A stretch of 64,000 bases of DNA from contig NZ_PQIG01000081.1 of the NCBI RefSeq assembly GCF_012349115.1, forward strand, positions 25,255 through 89,254. The letters run 5' to 3'. Position numbers and translations under genes: made by a program. The DNA comes from Rhizobium ruizarguesonis (GTDB taxonomy: Bacteria; Pseudomonadota; Alphaproteobacteria; Rhizobiales; Rhizobiaceae). The notes under the pieces were generated by a model. That model saw nothing but the letters and a program-made list of their open reading frames with translations. It had not been told where the DNA came from and ran no database searches. Below, piece by piece: positions 26,134-34,878 of this stretch (its first letter is position 1; every line of letters begins with the position of its first letter).

Positions 26134-27384
26134 CTATTTCTCCAGCGTCGCCACCACCTCGACATGCGAGGTCCAGAGGAACTGGTCGATTGGCGTCACC
26201 CCGGTGATCCGGTAGCCGCCCTCGACGAGGATCGCGAGATCCCGCGCCAGCGTCAGCGGATTGCAGCTGACGGCCACGATCTTCTTCACGCCTGAGCGGG
26301 CAAGCTCCTGGCACTGGAACTCGGCACCGGCGCGCGGCGGATCGAAGACGACAACGTCATAGGGCTTGAACTCCTGCGTCATCAGGGGACGGCGAAAGAG
26401 ATCGCGCTTTTCGACGGTGACCGGCTTCAGCCCTTGCGTGTTGCGGGCGGCATGGTCGAGTGCGGCGAGCGCCTTTGCCTCGGCTTCGACGGCGTGCACG
26501 CGGCCGATCCGCGCCAGCCGCAGCGAAAACGTGCCGGCGCCGGCAAAGAGATCGGCGATCCGCTTCGCCTTGCCGGCATGAGCCGTGACCAGCTCTGCCA
26601 TCGCCTCTTCCGCCGGCTTGGTCGCCTGGGTGAAACCGCCCGGCGGCGGCGAAACCTGGACGCCGCCGAATTCGACCATCGGCTTCGACGGCTCGACGAG
26701 GATTTCGCCGTTCAGCGAAACACGGGCGATGCCGCGCAGGCTAAGCGCGGTCTCGATTGCCTTGCGCCGCTGCGGGTCGGAGAGTTTCTTCACCTCGTCG
26801 ACTGATATGTCCAGGCCGGAAAGCGTTTCGAGCACCGCGACGCGGAAGGGTTCGGCGCTGGTCGCGAGCGATGCAGCAATCGCCCTGATCGCCGGCAGTC
26901 GGGCGATGATCCCTGCCGACGAGATCGGACATTCCTCGATGGCGACGATATGGTGGCTTTCGGCCTGGTTGAATCCAACAAGCATGTCCTTCTCGGTCTT
27001 GCGCGCCGCAAAGACGACACGCCGGCGCTCGCCCGGCCGGGCCGGAACGATCTCGCCGACCTCGGGTGTCAGCCCCTTCGATTTCAGCGCATCGATGACC
27101 AGCTGGCGCTTGAAGGCGCCGTAGGGCGCATCTGCCATATGCTGCAGCGTGCAGCCGCCGCAGGTGCCGTTGACGCCATCCGGGCCGAAATGCCGGCAGG
27201 GCGGCTCCTGCCGGTCGGGCGATGGCGTTGTGATCGACATGATCGTGCCCTGGCTTTTGACGCGGGCGATCGCCACCGTTTCCCCGGGCAGGGAAAAGGG
27301 CACATAGACAGGTCCGCCGGCGCTGCTGGCGATGCCGTCGCCCTGGGCGCCGAGCTTCTCGATCGTGACGGTTTCGGTGCTCAC
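26134..27384 (-). CDS. Class I SAM-dependent 23S rRNA/tRNA uracil-5 methyltransferase (RlmD/TrmA family)
   Basis: This 416-residue enzyme has the RumA/TrmA layout. An N-terminal TRAM-like beta domain (VTIEKLGAQGDGIA) is followed by a four-cysteine iron-sulphur motif (C-x-HFGPDGVNGTCGGCTLQH ... ECPISS). The Rossmann SAM domain comes next with ADLFAGAGTFSLRLA, FDPPRAG and the catalytic SCNP motif. The family methylates C5 of uracil in 23S rRNA or tRNA. The GTG start at 27384 overlaps the tlyA stop (GTGA), and its stop lies two bases from the MBL gene, forming a three-gene operon. Which uracil is modified cannot be told from the window. Confidence 0.9.
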   Translation of the reverse strand: MSTETVTIEKLGAQGDGIASSAGGPVYVPFSLPGETVAIARVKSQGTIMSITTPSPDRQEPPCRHFGPDGVNGTCGGCTLQHMADAPYGAFKRQLVIDALKSKGLTPEVGEIVPARPGERRRVVFAARKTEKDMLVGFNQAESHHIVAIEECPISSAGIIARLPAIRAIAASLATSAEPFRVAVLETLSGLDISVDEVKKLSDPQRRKAIETALSLRGIARVSLNGEILVEPSKPMVEFGGVQVSPPPGGFTQATKPAEEAMAELVTAHAGKAKRIADLFAGAGTFSLRLARIGRVHAVEAEAKALAALDHAARNTQGLKPVTVEKRDLFRRPLMTQEFKPYDVVVFDPPRAGAEFQCQELARSGVKKIVAVSCNPLTLARDLAILVEGGYRITGVTPIDQFLWTSHVEVVATLEK

Positions 27385-28127
27385 GGTTTCAATCCTGCCA
27401 GAAGGAACTCCTGATTGCCGTCGCCGCCGGAAATCGGGGAGGGGATGAGGCCGAGGCTTTTCCAGCCCATATCCTCAATGAACCAGCGCTCCAGTTCTGC
27501 AGCAACAGTGGGAGCGGACGAGGGGTCCTTCAGCATCCCGCCCTTGCCGATCGCCTCGCGCCCGGCCTCGAACTGCGGCTTGACCAGCAGCACGGCGACA
27601 GCGCCCGGTTCGGCGATCTCGAGAGCCGGGGCAAGCGCCAGCCTCAGCGTGATGAAGGAGACGTCGGAAACGATGAAGGTGGCGGGATGGCCGATATCGT
27701 CTGCGGTCAGGTTGCGGGCGTTGAGGCCTTCCCTGTTGGTCACGCGCGGATCGCCTGATATGCGCGGGTGCATCTGCCCATGGCCGACATCGATCGCGGT
27801 GACATGCGCAGCCCCGCGCTGCAGCAGCACCTCGGTGAAGCCGCCTGTGGAAGCGCCGACATCAAGACAGTGATGGCCGGCGGGATCGAGCCGGAAATGG
27901 TCGAGTGCGGCGGCAAGCTTCAGTGCGGCGCGCGAGACGTAGTCCTGCGCCGGATCGTCGATCTCGATGGCCGCGTCCGCGCCAAACAGCGCGCCGGCCT
28001 TCGTGACCACCTGGCCGCCGATCCTGACAGTGCCGCGCTGCACGGCGTCGCGGGCGCGCGAGCGGCTGGCAAAGAGGCCGAGGGAGACGAGAAGCTGGTC
28101 GAGGCGTTGGGTGTTTTGATCTGACAT
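27381..28127 (-). CDS. tlyA: TlyA family rRNA 2'-O-methyltransferase
   Basis: This 248-residue protein has an N-terminal S4 RNA-binding domain (RLDQLLVSLGLFASRSRARDAVQRG). An FtsJ-like Rossmann domain follows, with LDVGASTGGFTEVLLQRGA (SAM), SDVSFITLRLA and LLVKPQFEAGRE. TlyA methylates the 2'-hydroxyl of ribose in 16S and/or 23S rRNA, and in mycobacteria its loss gives capreomycin resistance. ATG 28127 is where the S4 domain begins; the longer open frame upstream is shadow of the divergent DUF4424 gene. In alphaproteobacteria tlyA usually follows dxs; here about 3.5 kb containing a chemoreceptor separates them. Confidence 0.93.
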   Translation of the reverse strand: MSDQNTQRLDQLLVSLGLFASRSRARDAVQRGTVRIGGQVVTKAGALFGADAAIEIDDPAQDYVSRAALKLAAALDHFRLDPAGHHCLDVGASTGGFTEVLLQRGAAHVTAIDVGHGQMHPRISGDPRVTNREGLNARNLTADDIGHPATFIVSDVSFITLRLALAPALEIAEPGAVAVLLVKPQFEAGREAIGKGGMLKDPSSAPTVAAELERWFIEDMGWKSLGLIPSPISGGDGNQEFLLAGLKP

Positions 28128-28259
28128 CGGCTGTGCATGACCGGCAAAGCCGCCGGTTGCAAGCATTTTGTTCCCAAGACCGTCATTGACCCTCAAAAGC
28201 TTTCGGCGATAATCCTGCCGCGGCGATCGCGGGGCGGACCGCAGACACGGGGGTGTTCC

Positions 28260-29267
28260 ATGCTGAAGCTCTTCACTCTGATTGTCGCGGTAGCGATCGC
28301 ATCGCCCGCGCTCGCGAACGACACTATGGCCGAGGTCAAGACCGGCGGGCTGATCTTTGCCCAATCCGACGATGTCAGTATGGCGGAAGAGGATCTCTTC
28401 ATCTCCGCTTCGGAAGTGCGCGTCGACTATGTGTTCGAGAATAGCTCCGACAAGGTTGTCGAGAGCCTGGTCGCCTTTCCGATGCCCGACATCACTGGCC
28501 AGGTCGACAACAATTCCGCCATCTCCGATTATGACAGCGATAATTTCCTGCATTTCTCCACCGTGCAGGATGGCAGGCCTATCACCGCCAAGCTGCAGCA
28601 GCGCGTCGTCTCGCTCGGCATCGATGTGACCGACGAGTTCGCCAAGCTGGGCATTCCCGTTCTGCCCTATAGCCAGAAGACGACCGAGGCGCTCGCCAAG
28701 CTTTCCGAAACCGTCCGCAAGGACTGGATCGCCCGCGGCCTCGTCTATCCCATGGCCGAGGGCGACGCCGACGGCACCGCCAAGGTGGATCTCGTGCCGC
28801 TGTGGACGCTGCGCTCGACCTATTGGTGGCGCACCACCTTCCCGGCGAAGAAGAAAGTCAGCGTCGAGCATCGCTACAAGCCGGCCGTCGGCGGCACCGT
28901 TGCCATCAGCTTTCTCGAAGGTGGCGAGCCGAAGGGCGAGCGTTTCGAGGACTATTCGCGCAAATACTGCCTCGACGGAGATTTCGTCAAGGTTGCCCAG
29001 CAGCGTGCTCGGGAAGCCGAGGCGGGAGGCGCCAACTATACCGAAAGCTGGATCTCCTATGTGCTGTCGACCGGCGCCAACTGGGCGGGACCGATCAAGC
29101 GCTTCCAGCTGACGATCGACAAGGGCAAGCCCGGAAGCCTCATCAGCTTCTGCGGCAGCAACGTTCGGAAGATCGGTCCGACGACCTTCCGGATGACATC
29201 AGAGGATTTCGATCCGACAAAAGATTTCGACATCCTGATCCTCAATCCTCCGGAAACGGCACAATAA
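28260..29267 (+). CDS. DUF4424 family secreted protein
   Basis: This 335-residue protein has a signal peptide of about 18 residues (LFTLIVAVAIASPALA) followed by NDTMAEVKTGGL, the opening typical of DUF4424 proteins. The mature part is predicted beta-rich (VRVDYVFENSSDKVVESLVAFPMP; RSTYWWRTTFPAKKKVSVEHRY), with cysteines in YCLDG and SFCGS that could pair in the periplasm. The function of the family is unknown. The start ATG 28260 coincides with the signal peptide; the frame is open further upstream without support. The next gene downstream is a chemoreceptor in the same direction 216 bases on, but co-function is not established. Confidence 0.8.
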   Translation: MLKLFTLIVAVAIASPALANDTMAEVKTGGLIFAQSDDVSMAEEDLFISASEVRVDYVFENSSDKVVESLVAFPMPDITGQVDNNSAISDYDSDNFLHFSTVQDGRPITAKLQQRVVSLGIDVTDEFAKLGIPVLPYSQKTTEALAKLSETVRKDWIARGLVYPMAEGDADGTAKVDLVPLWTLRSTYWWRTTFPAKKKVSVEHRYKPAVGGTVAISFLEGGEPKGERFEDYSRKYCLDGDFVKVAQQRAREAEAGGANYTESWISYVLSTGANWAGPIKRFQLTIDKGKPGSLISFCGSNVRKIGPTTFRMTSEDFDPTKDFDILILNPPETAQ

Positions 29268-29483
29268 TCCGCCGGCTCGGCCGCTGTTGCGCTGCACAAA
29301 TTTAAACAAATTTAAAGCCTGCCCATATAGGTTCGGCTTGATTGCAGCGGTTCGTCTGGACTGCTCGGCGCCATGAAGGCGCAAGCATTTCCGATCATGT
29401 TCTCAGGTTCAAACGTCCCTGCGGTTGCGCGTCTCGCGCGACCTGCCTCTCGCCGCGTCGACTGTCGTCAGGAGAAACCACCG

Positions 29484-31418
29484 ATGTCCGCCAAAAACAT
29501 ATCCTTGAACGGTAAACTTGCGGCCACGTTCGCAGCCCTCATTCTCATTTTCGTCGCCGTTTCCGCTTTCGTTTATTCCAAGGCGACGGCGTCCGCAGCC
29601 GCTTCTGCCGAGCAGGAAAAGTCCGAGCTGCTCGTCAACCAGATCGACGATGCGCTGCAGGCGATGCTCGAACAGGCCGTCAACCTGCGTGGCTTCATCC
29701 TCTTTCGCAGCGACAGCACCTATGGCGACGTCTTCGCCAATCGCGAGCGGATGCTGAAGGCGATTGCCGCTGCCAAGCAGACGGCCGCCGGCGAGCCGCA
29801 GCTGGTCGAGATGATCGACGGCATGCAGAAGGCGGCCGATCTCTATTTCCATGAACTCGCCGAGCCGCAGACCAAGGCGCGCAAGGAAACCGACATGCCG
29901 ATCGAAGAGGTCGTCAAGATCGGCGTTAATGCCACCAAGGGCCAGCTCGACGGTTTCCGCCAGGCCTCGGCCAAGATCAAGGCCACCGCGCGTGAAAAAT
30001 CGAATGCGCTCGCCGCCATCCGGGCCGATGCCAACAGCGATCTGAAGATGACGCTGCTTGCCGGCGGTATCCTCGCCTCGCTGGCCGCCGCCATGCTCGC
30101 CTGGCTGATGTCGCGCATCATCGTCCGCCCGGTCGTTGGCATGACTGCGGCCATGGATCGCCTCGCCGGCGGTCAGAACGACATCGAGGTTCCAGCTGTC
30201 GAGCGCGGCGACGAAATCGGCCGCATGGCCCAGTCGGTTCTGGTCTTCAAGCAGGCGGCGATCGAGAAGCTGCGCCTTGCCGGCGAGACCGACCGTATGC
30301 GCGACGACGCCGAGCGCCAGCGCCGGGCAGGTGATGAGCAGAAGGCGCGCGAGGAAGGCGAGATCCGCTATGCCATCGACGCTTTGGCGGGCGGCCTTGC
30401 CGAACTTGCCAATGGCGATATGGCCGGTCGTATCCAGACGCCGTTCGCCTCGCAATATGACAGCCTGCGCAATGACTTCAACCATGCCGTCGAAAAGCTG
30501 CAGGCGGCACTGCAATCGGTCGGCCGCAACGCCTCGGCGATCAATGCCGGCGCCGGCGAAATCCGCTCGGCCGCCGATGATCTTGCCCACCGCACCGAGC
30601 AGCAGGCTGCCGCCGTCGAACAGACGGCCGCGGCACTCGAGGAAGTGACGACAACCGTCCGCGACAGCGCCAAGCGCGCCGAGGATGTCGGCAATCTCGT
30701 CGAGCGCGCCCGCCTCGGCGCTGAAAAGTCAGGCGAAGTCGTCCGCAAGGCCGTCTCCGCCATGCAGCAGATCGAGAAGTCGTCTGGCGAAATCTCCAAC
30801 ATCATCGGCGTCATCGACGACATCGCCTTCCAGACCAACCTTTTGGCCCTGAACGCAGGCGTTGAAGCCGCCCGTGCCGGCGATGCCGGCAAGGGCTTTG
30901 CGGTCGTCGCCCAGGAAGTGCGCGAGCTCGCCCAGCGCTCGGCCAAGGCCGCCAAGGAGATCAAGGCGCTGATCACCACCTCGGGCGAACAAGTCGTTGC
31001 CGGCGTCGGCCTCGTCGGCGAGACCGGCAAGGCGCTGGAGGTCATCGTCTCTGAGGTGCAGGAGATCAACCACCACGTCAGCGCCATCGTCACCGCCACG
31101 CGCGAACAGTCGATCGGCCTGCAGGAGATCAACACCGCCGTCAACAACATGGACCAGGGCACGCAGCAGAACGCCGCCATGGTCGAGGAGCAGACCGCCG
31201 CCAGCCATGCGCTCGCCCAGGAAGCCAGCGCCCTCGACGACTTGCTGCGCCAGTTCAAGCTCGGCCAGGTGGCCCCGGCGCCGCGCGCAGCCGTTGCCGG
31301 CACCAACGCCCGCCCGGTCGCCTCTCCGGCCCACGCTTTGACCCGCACCGTCGCCAAGGCTTTCGGCGGAAGACAGGCGAGCGCCGCGGCCGTGAAGGAA
31401 GACTGGACGGAGTTCTGA
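29484..31418 (+). CDS. Methyl-accepting chemotaxis protein
   Basis: This 644-residue transmembrane chemoreceptor has a first membrane helix (about residues 11-30), a periplasmic helical-bundle sensor (about 31-190), and a second helix (LLAGGILASLAAAMLAWLM). A HAMP domain follows (RIIVRPVVGMTAAMDRLAGG), then the cytoplasmic signalling domain with the conserved tip DIAFQTNLLALNAGVEAARA and flanking methylation helices. The C-terminus ends DWTEF, matching the xWxxF tether used by CheR/CheB. The ligand is unknown. The start ATG 29484 has AGGAGA at 8 bases. A strong terminator follows the gene (31447-31482). Confidence 0.95.
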   Translation: MSAKNISLNGKLAATFAALILIFVAVSAFVYSKATASAAASAEQEKSELLVNQIDDALQAMLEQAVNLRGFILFRSDSTYGDVFANRERMLKAIAAAKQTAAGEPQLVEMIDGMQKAADLYFHELAEPQTKARKETDMPIEEVVKIGVNATKGQLDGFRQASAKIKATAREKSNALAAIRADANSDLKMTLLAGGILASLAAAMLAWLMSRIIVRPVVGMTAAMDRLAGGQNDIEVPAVERGDEIGRMAQSVLVFKQAAIEKLRLAGETDRMRDDAERQRRAGDEQKAREEGEIRYAIDALAGGLAELANGDMAGRIQTPFASQYDSLRNDFNHAVEKLQAALQSVGRNASAINAGAGEIRSAADDLAHRTEQQAAAVEQTAAALEEVTTTVRDSAKRAEDVGNLVERARLGAEKSGEVVRKAVSAMQQIEKSSGEISNIIGVIDDIAFQTNLLALNAGVEAARAGDAGKGFAVVAQEVRELAQRSAKAAKEIKALITTSGEQVVAGVGLVGETGKALEVIVSEVQEINHHVSAIVTATREQSIGLQEINTAVNNMDQGTQQNAAMVEEQTAASHALAQEASALDDLLRQFKLGQVAPAPRAAVAGTNARPVASPAHALTRTVAKAFGGRQASAAAVKEDWTEF

Positions 31419-31446
31419 GGGGGGCCCTTCACAGGGACGTTAAATG

Positions 31447-31482
31447 AAAAGGGCGGTGCAGTAATGCGCCGCCTTTTTTATT
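31447..31482 (+). terminator. Rho-independent terminator after the chemoreceptor
   Basis: A stem GGGCGGTGC / GCGCCGCC with loop AGTAAT is followed by TTTTTT. It lies 28 bases after the stop codon. Confidence 0.75.
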
Positions 31483-31498
31483 GAGAGGACCTGCCGGG

Positions 31499-31617
31499 CG
31501 GCCCCCTCATCCGCCTGCCGGCACCTTCTCCCCGAGGGGAGAAGAGATTTGCGGCGACGTCTCGATTCCCTCTTCTCCCCTCGGGGAGAAGGTGCCCGTA
31601 GGGCGGATGAGGGGCTA
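31499..31617. repeat. RIME-like mosaic intergenic repeat, intact copy
   Basis: The element runs from CCCCCTCATCCGCCTGCCGG through CACCTTCTCCCCGAGGGGAG and an inverted CTCTTCTCCCCTCGGGGAGA to GCCCGTAGGGCGGATGAGGGG. It is the best uninterrupted counterpart to the copy disrupted by the IS110 element. It sits between the convergent chemoreceptor and dxs genes. Confidence 0.75.
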
Positions 31618-31640
31618 CACGGCACCCCTCACAAATTCAC

Positions 31641-33557
31641 CTACCCAGCAACCCCAACCGCAACGCCGCGGCCCAGCGCCTTGAACACCGTCGAGACGAT
31701 GCCGGCGCGGTTGAGGCCGGCGTGGGCGTTCATCGCTTCGGGCTTGGCCTGCTCCATCCAGATGTCGGGCATGACGAGCGAGCGCAGCTTCAGGCCGTTG
31801 TCGAGCAGGCCTTCGGTGGCGAGGAAATGCATCACGTGGCTGCCGAAGCCGCCGATCGAGCCTTCTTCGATGGTGATCACCATCTCGTGGTGGCGGGCAA
31901 GCTGGCGGATCAGGTCGTGATCGAGCGGCTTGGCGAAACGCGCATCGGCGACCGTCGTCGAAAGCCCGGCGGCATCGAGATCCTCGGCGGCAAGCAGACA
32001 GTCGGCAAGCCGGGTGCCGAAGGAGAGCAGCGCCACCTTGGTGCCTTCCTTGACGATGCGGCCCTTGCCGATCTGCAGGATTTCGCCGCGCGCCGGCATG
32101 TCGACGCCGACGCCTTCGCCGCGCGGATAGCGGAATGAGATCGGCCCGCCATCATAGGCCACAGCCGTGCGCACCATGTGCTTGAGTTCGGCCTCGTCGG
32201 CCGCCGCCATCACCACGAAGCCGGGCAGGGTGGTGAGGAAGGTGGTGTCGAAGGAGCCGGCATGCGTCGGCCCGTCGGCGCCGACGAAGCCGGCACGGTC
32301 GATCGGAAAACGCACCGGCAGGCCCTGGATCGCCACGTCGTGCACGACCTGGTCGTAGGCGCGCTGCAGGAAGGTGGAATAGAGGGCGGCGAACGGCTTG
32401 TAGCCTTCGGCCGCAAGGCCGGCGGCAAAGGTGACGGCATGCTGTTCGGCAATACCGACGTCGAAACAGCGCGACGGAAAGGCCTCGGCGAGCTTGTCGA
32501 GGCCGGTGCCGTTCGGCATGGCGGCGGTGATGCCGACGATCTTGTCGTCGAGGGTGGCTTCCTGCACCAGCGCTTCGGCAAAGACGCTGGTATAGCTCGG
32601 CGCATTCGGCTTGACCCTTGCCTGGGCGCCGGTGATGACGTCGAACTTGTTGACGCCGTGATATTTGTCGGCCGCGGCTTCCGCCGGCGGATAGCCCTTG
32701 CCCTTCTGGGTGACGACATGGATCAGCACCGGTCCGCGCCCATTGTCGCGCACGTTGCGCAACACGGGCAGCAGGTGGTCGAAGGAATGCCCGTCGATCG
32801 GGCCGATATGATAGAAGCCCATCTCCTCGAACATCGTGCCGCCGGTGACATAGCCGCGCGCATGCTCGACGGCGCGGGTGATCGCTCGGTCGATGTTCTT
32901 GCCGAGATAGGCCGTCAGCTTCTTGCCGAGGTCGCGGAAGCCCATATAGGTGCGACCCGAGGCAAGGCGCGCGAGATAGGCGCTCATTGCCCCTGTCGGC
33001 GGCGCAATCGACATGTCGTTGTCGTTGAGGATGACGATGAGGCGGGCATCGAGCGCGCCGGCATTGTTCAGCGCCTCATAGGCCATGCCGGCCGACATCG
33101 CCCCGTCGCCGATGACGGCGATGACGCGGCGGTCTGATTTGTCGAGGTCGGCGGCAATCGCCATGCCGAGGCCGGCCGAGATCGAGGTCGAGGAATGCGC
33201 CGCCCCGAAGGGATCATATTCGCTTTCCGCCCGGCGGGTGAAGCCGGACAGCCCGTCTTCCTGGCGCAGCGTCCGGATGCGGTCACGCCGGCCGGTGAGA
33301 ATCTTGTGCGGATAACATTGATGGCCGACATCGAAGATCAGCCGATCATCAGGCGTGTCGAAGACGCTGTGGATGGCGATCGTCAATTCGACGACGCCGA
33401 GACCGGCGCCAAGATGGCCGCCGGTGCGCGACACCGCATCAATCATTTCGTCCCGGACTTCGCGGGCAAGCTGCGGCAGGTCGCGATCCTCGAGCTTGCG
33501 CAGGTCGGCGGGATAGATGACCTGGTCGAGCAGGGGGGTCTTCGGCAGTTGTGTCAC
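31641..33557 (-). CDS. dxs: 1-deoxy-D-xylulose-5-phosphate synthase
   Basis: This 638-residue thiamine-diphosphate enzyme condenses pyruvate and glyceraldehyde 3-phosphate, the entry step of the MEP isoprenoid pathway that supplies ubiquinone tails, undecaprenol and hopanoids. Motifs in order: GGHLGAGLGVVELT, DVGHQCYPHKILTGRRD, the ThDP/Mg motif VIGDGAMSAGMAYEALNNAG...NDNDMSI, and GHSFDHLLPVL. The transketolase Pyr domain has GIAEQHAVTFAAGLA, FLQRAYDQVVHDVA and DRAGFVGADGPTHAG. Length is normal. The start is GTG 33557. The usual alphaproteobacterial order xseB-dxs-tlyA is preserved in orientation but broken up here by inserted genes on both sides. Confidence 0.97.
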   Translation of the reverse strand: MTQLPKTPLLDQVIYPADLRKLEDRDLPQLAREVRDEMIDAVSRTGGHLGAGLGVVELTIAIHSVFDTPDDRLIFDVGHQCYPHKILTGRRDRIRTLRQEDGLSGFTRRAESEYDPFGAAHSSTSISAGLGMAIAADLDKSDRRVIAVIGDGAMSAGMAYEALNNAGALDARLIVILNDNDMSIAPPTGAMSAYLARLASGRTYMGFRDLGKKLTAYLGKNIDRAITRAVEHARGYVTGGTMFEEMGFYHIGPIDGHSFDHLLPVLRNVRDNGRGPVLIHVVTQKGKGYPPAEAAADKYHGVNKFDVITGAQARVKPNAPSYTSVFAEALVQEATLDDKIVGITAAMPNGTGLDKLAEAFPSRCFDVGIAEQHAVTFAAGLAAEGYKPFAALYSTFLQRAYDQVVHDVAIQGLPVRFPIDRAGFVGADGPTHAGSFDTTFLTTLPGFVVMAAADEAELKHMVRTAVAYDGGPISFRYPRGEGVGVDMPARGEILQIGKGRIVKEGTKVALLSFGTRLADCLLAAEDLDAAGLSTTVADARFAKPLDHDLIRQLARHHEMVITIEEGSIGGFGSHVMHFLATEGLLDNGLKLRSLVMPDIWMEQAKPEAMNAHAGLNRAGIVSTVFKALGRGVAVGVAG

Positions 33558-33650
33558 GGGCGGGCGCTCTTTCTTGCTTTTCCTTGTTCCGCTTTATTCG
33601 ATTAGATTGCGGCAAAACAAGTGCATTTCAGGAACCGAAGGTTTTCACCT

Positions 33651-33752
33651 TAGAGCATGATGCCGAAAAGTGTGAGCGGTTTTCGGATAACATCATGCTC
33701 CCACTATTAAAGCATGGTGCCGAAAAACGTGAGCGCTTTTCAGCGGATATCA
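33651..33752. repeat. Rhizobial GAGCATGATG palindrome, two tandem copies
   Basis: The first copy (33651-33703) is GAGCATGATGCCGAAAAGTG, then AGCGGTTTTCGG and CATCATGCTC. A degenerate second copy (33710-33752) reads AAAGCATGGTGCCGAAAAACGTG, then AGCGCTTTTC. Compare 20346-20396, in opposite orientation. They lie upstream of dxs, next to the 3' end of the pirin gene. Confidence 0.65.
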
Positions 33753-33791
33753 CCCTCTATTTCTTCGATCAGGGTCCGGATTCGGGCGGGT

Positions 33792-34715
33792 TCAGCCTTC
33801 CGGCAAAGGCACGAATTCCTCTTCGTCACCGGGAACGATATCGAAGCGGCCGCTGCGCCATTCCTCCTTGGCCTGTTCGATCCGCTCCTTCGAGGAGGAG
33901 ACGAAATTCCACCAGATATAACGTTTCGAATTGAGCGCCGCCCCTCCGAAGAGCATCAGGTGGCAGCCATCGCGGCCAGCTTCCAGCGTGATCGCATCGC
34001 CCGGTCGGAAGACCAGCAGCTGGTCGGCGGCAAAACGGTCGCCTGATATGACGACTTCGCCCGAGAGCACATAGACGGCGCGCTCTTCGTGGCCCGCGCC
34101 GAAGGGAAATTTGGCGCCCGGCTGCAGGTCGAGATCGACATAGAGCGTGTCGGAGAAAACGCCGACCGGCGATGTCATGCCTTCAAACGAGCCGATGACC
34201 ACCCGCCCGCGCACACCGCTCGTCTCGATCAACGGCATGGCGGACTTTTCCGTATGGGTGAAGGCGGGAGCGATCTCCTCCTTGTCGTCGGGCAGCGCCA
34301 GCCAGGTCTGCAGCCCCGACATCAGCAGCGGATGGCCGCGCAGATTGTCGGGCGTGCGTTCGGAATGCACGATGCCGCGGCCGGCCGTCATCAGGTTGAT
34401 ATCGCCGGGACGGATGACCTTTTCGGTGCCGAGGCTGTCGCGATGGCGGATCTCGCCGTCGAACAGATAGGTGACCGTCGACAGCCCGATATGCGGATGC
34501 GGCTTGACGTCGAGCGCCTCGTCGGGCTTCAGGATCGCCGGCCCCATGCGGTCGAAGAAGATGAACGGGCCGACCAGCCGCCGCTGCCGGCTGGGCAGGG
34601 CGCGGCGCACCTGAAAACCGCCGATATCGCTGGTGCGCGGGATGATCAGGCTCTCGATCGCGTCGCAGGCGAAGGCATCGCCGGGCAGGGGGTCTTTACC
34701 GGGAAAGAAGGACAT
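33792..34715 (-). CDS. Pirin family bicupin protein
   Basis: This 307-residue protein has two cupin domains. The N-terminal metal-binding cupin is characteristic of pirins: RALPSRQRRLVGPFIFFDRMGP, then KPHPHIGLSTVTYLFDGEIRHRDSLG with HPH and H as iron ligands and MTAGRGIVHSERTP. The C-terminal cupin has GHEERAVYVLSGEV. Bacterial pirins include quercetinases and enzyme-binding regulators, and the role here is open. ATG 34715 has GGAG at 6 bases; an in-frame ATG at 34727 has no such site. The gene lies between dxs and an SDR gene, separated from the SDR by a tandem palindrome array. Confidence 0.9.
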   Translation of the reverse strand: MSFFPGKDPLPGDAFACDAIESLIIPRTSDIGGFQVRRALPSRQRRLVGPFIFFDRMGPAILKPDEALDVKPHPHIGLSTVTYLFDGEIRHRDSLGTEKVIRPGDINLMTAGRGIVHSERTPDNLRGHPLLMSGLQTWLALPDDKEEIAPAFTHTEKSAMPLIETSGVRGRVVIGSFEGMTSPVGVFSDTLYVDLDLQPGAKFPFGAGHEERAVYVLSGEVVISGDRFAADQLLVFRPGDAITLEAGRDGCHLMLFGGAALNSKRYIWWNFVSSSKERIEQAKEEWRSGRFDIVPGDEEEFVPLPEG

Positions 34716-34729
34716 GGGGATCTCCAATC

Positions 34730-34870
34730 GCTACAGTGCCGCGCGTCATCGCTCACAGATAGCGCCTGGAGCGCCGCGCGTCCAATCGGACGCGCAAAGG
34801 ACGCTCCAACACTGGAAAGTGCGCCGCGCGTCCAACCGGACGCGCTAAGACGCTCCAACACTTGAAAGCG
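34730..34870. repeat. Tandem rhizobial GCGCGTCC palindromes
   Basis: Three imperfect units sit in a row: CTACAGTGCCGCGCGTCATC, then GGAGCGCCGCGCGTCCAATC with GGACGCGCAAAGGACGCTCC, then CGCCGCGCGTCCAACC with GGACGCGCTAAGACGCTCC. Each unit can fold on itself (GCGCGTCC/GGACGCGC). They separate the SDR gene from the pirin gene. Confidence 0.65.
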
Positions 34871-34878
34871 CGATTGGT

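Noticed and set aside
34730..34870. CRISPR array
   Set aside because: The tandem units are imperfect palindromes without regular unique spacers, and no cas genes are present.
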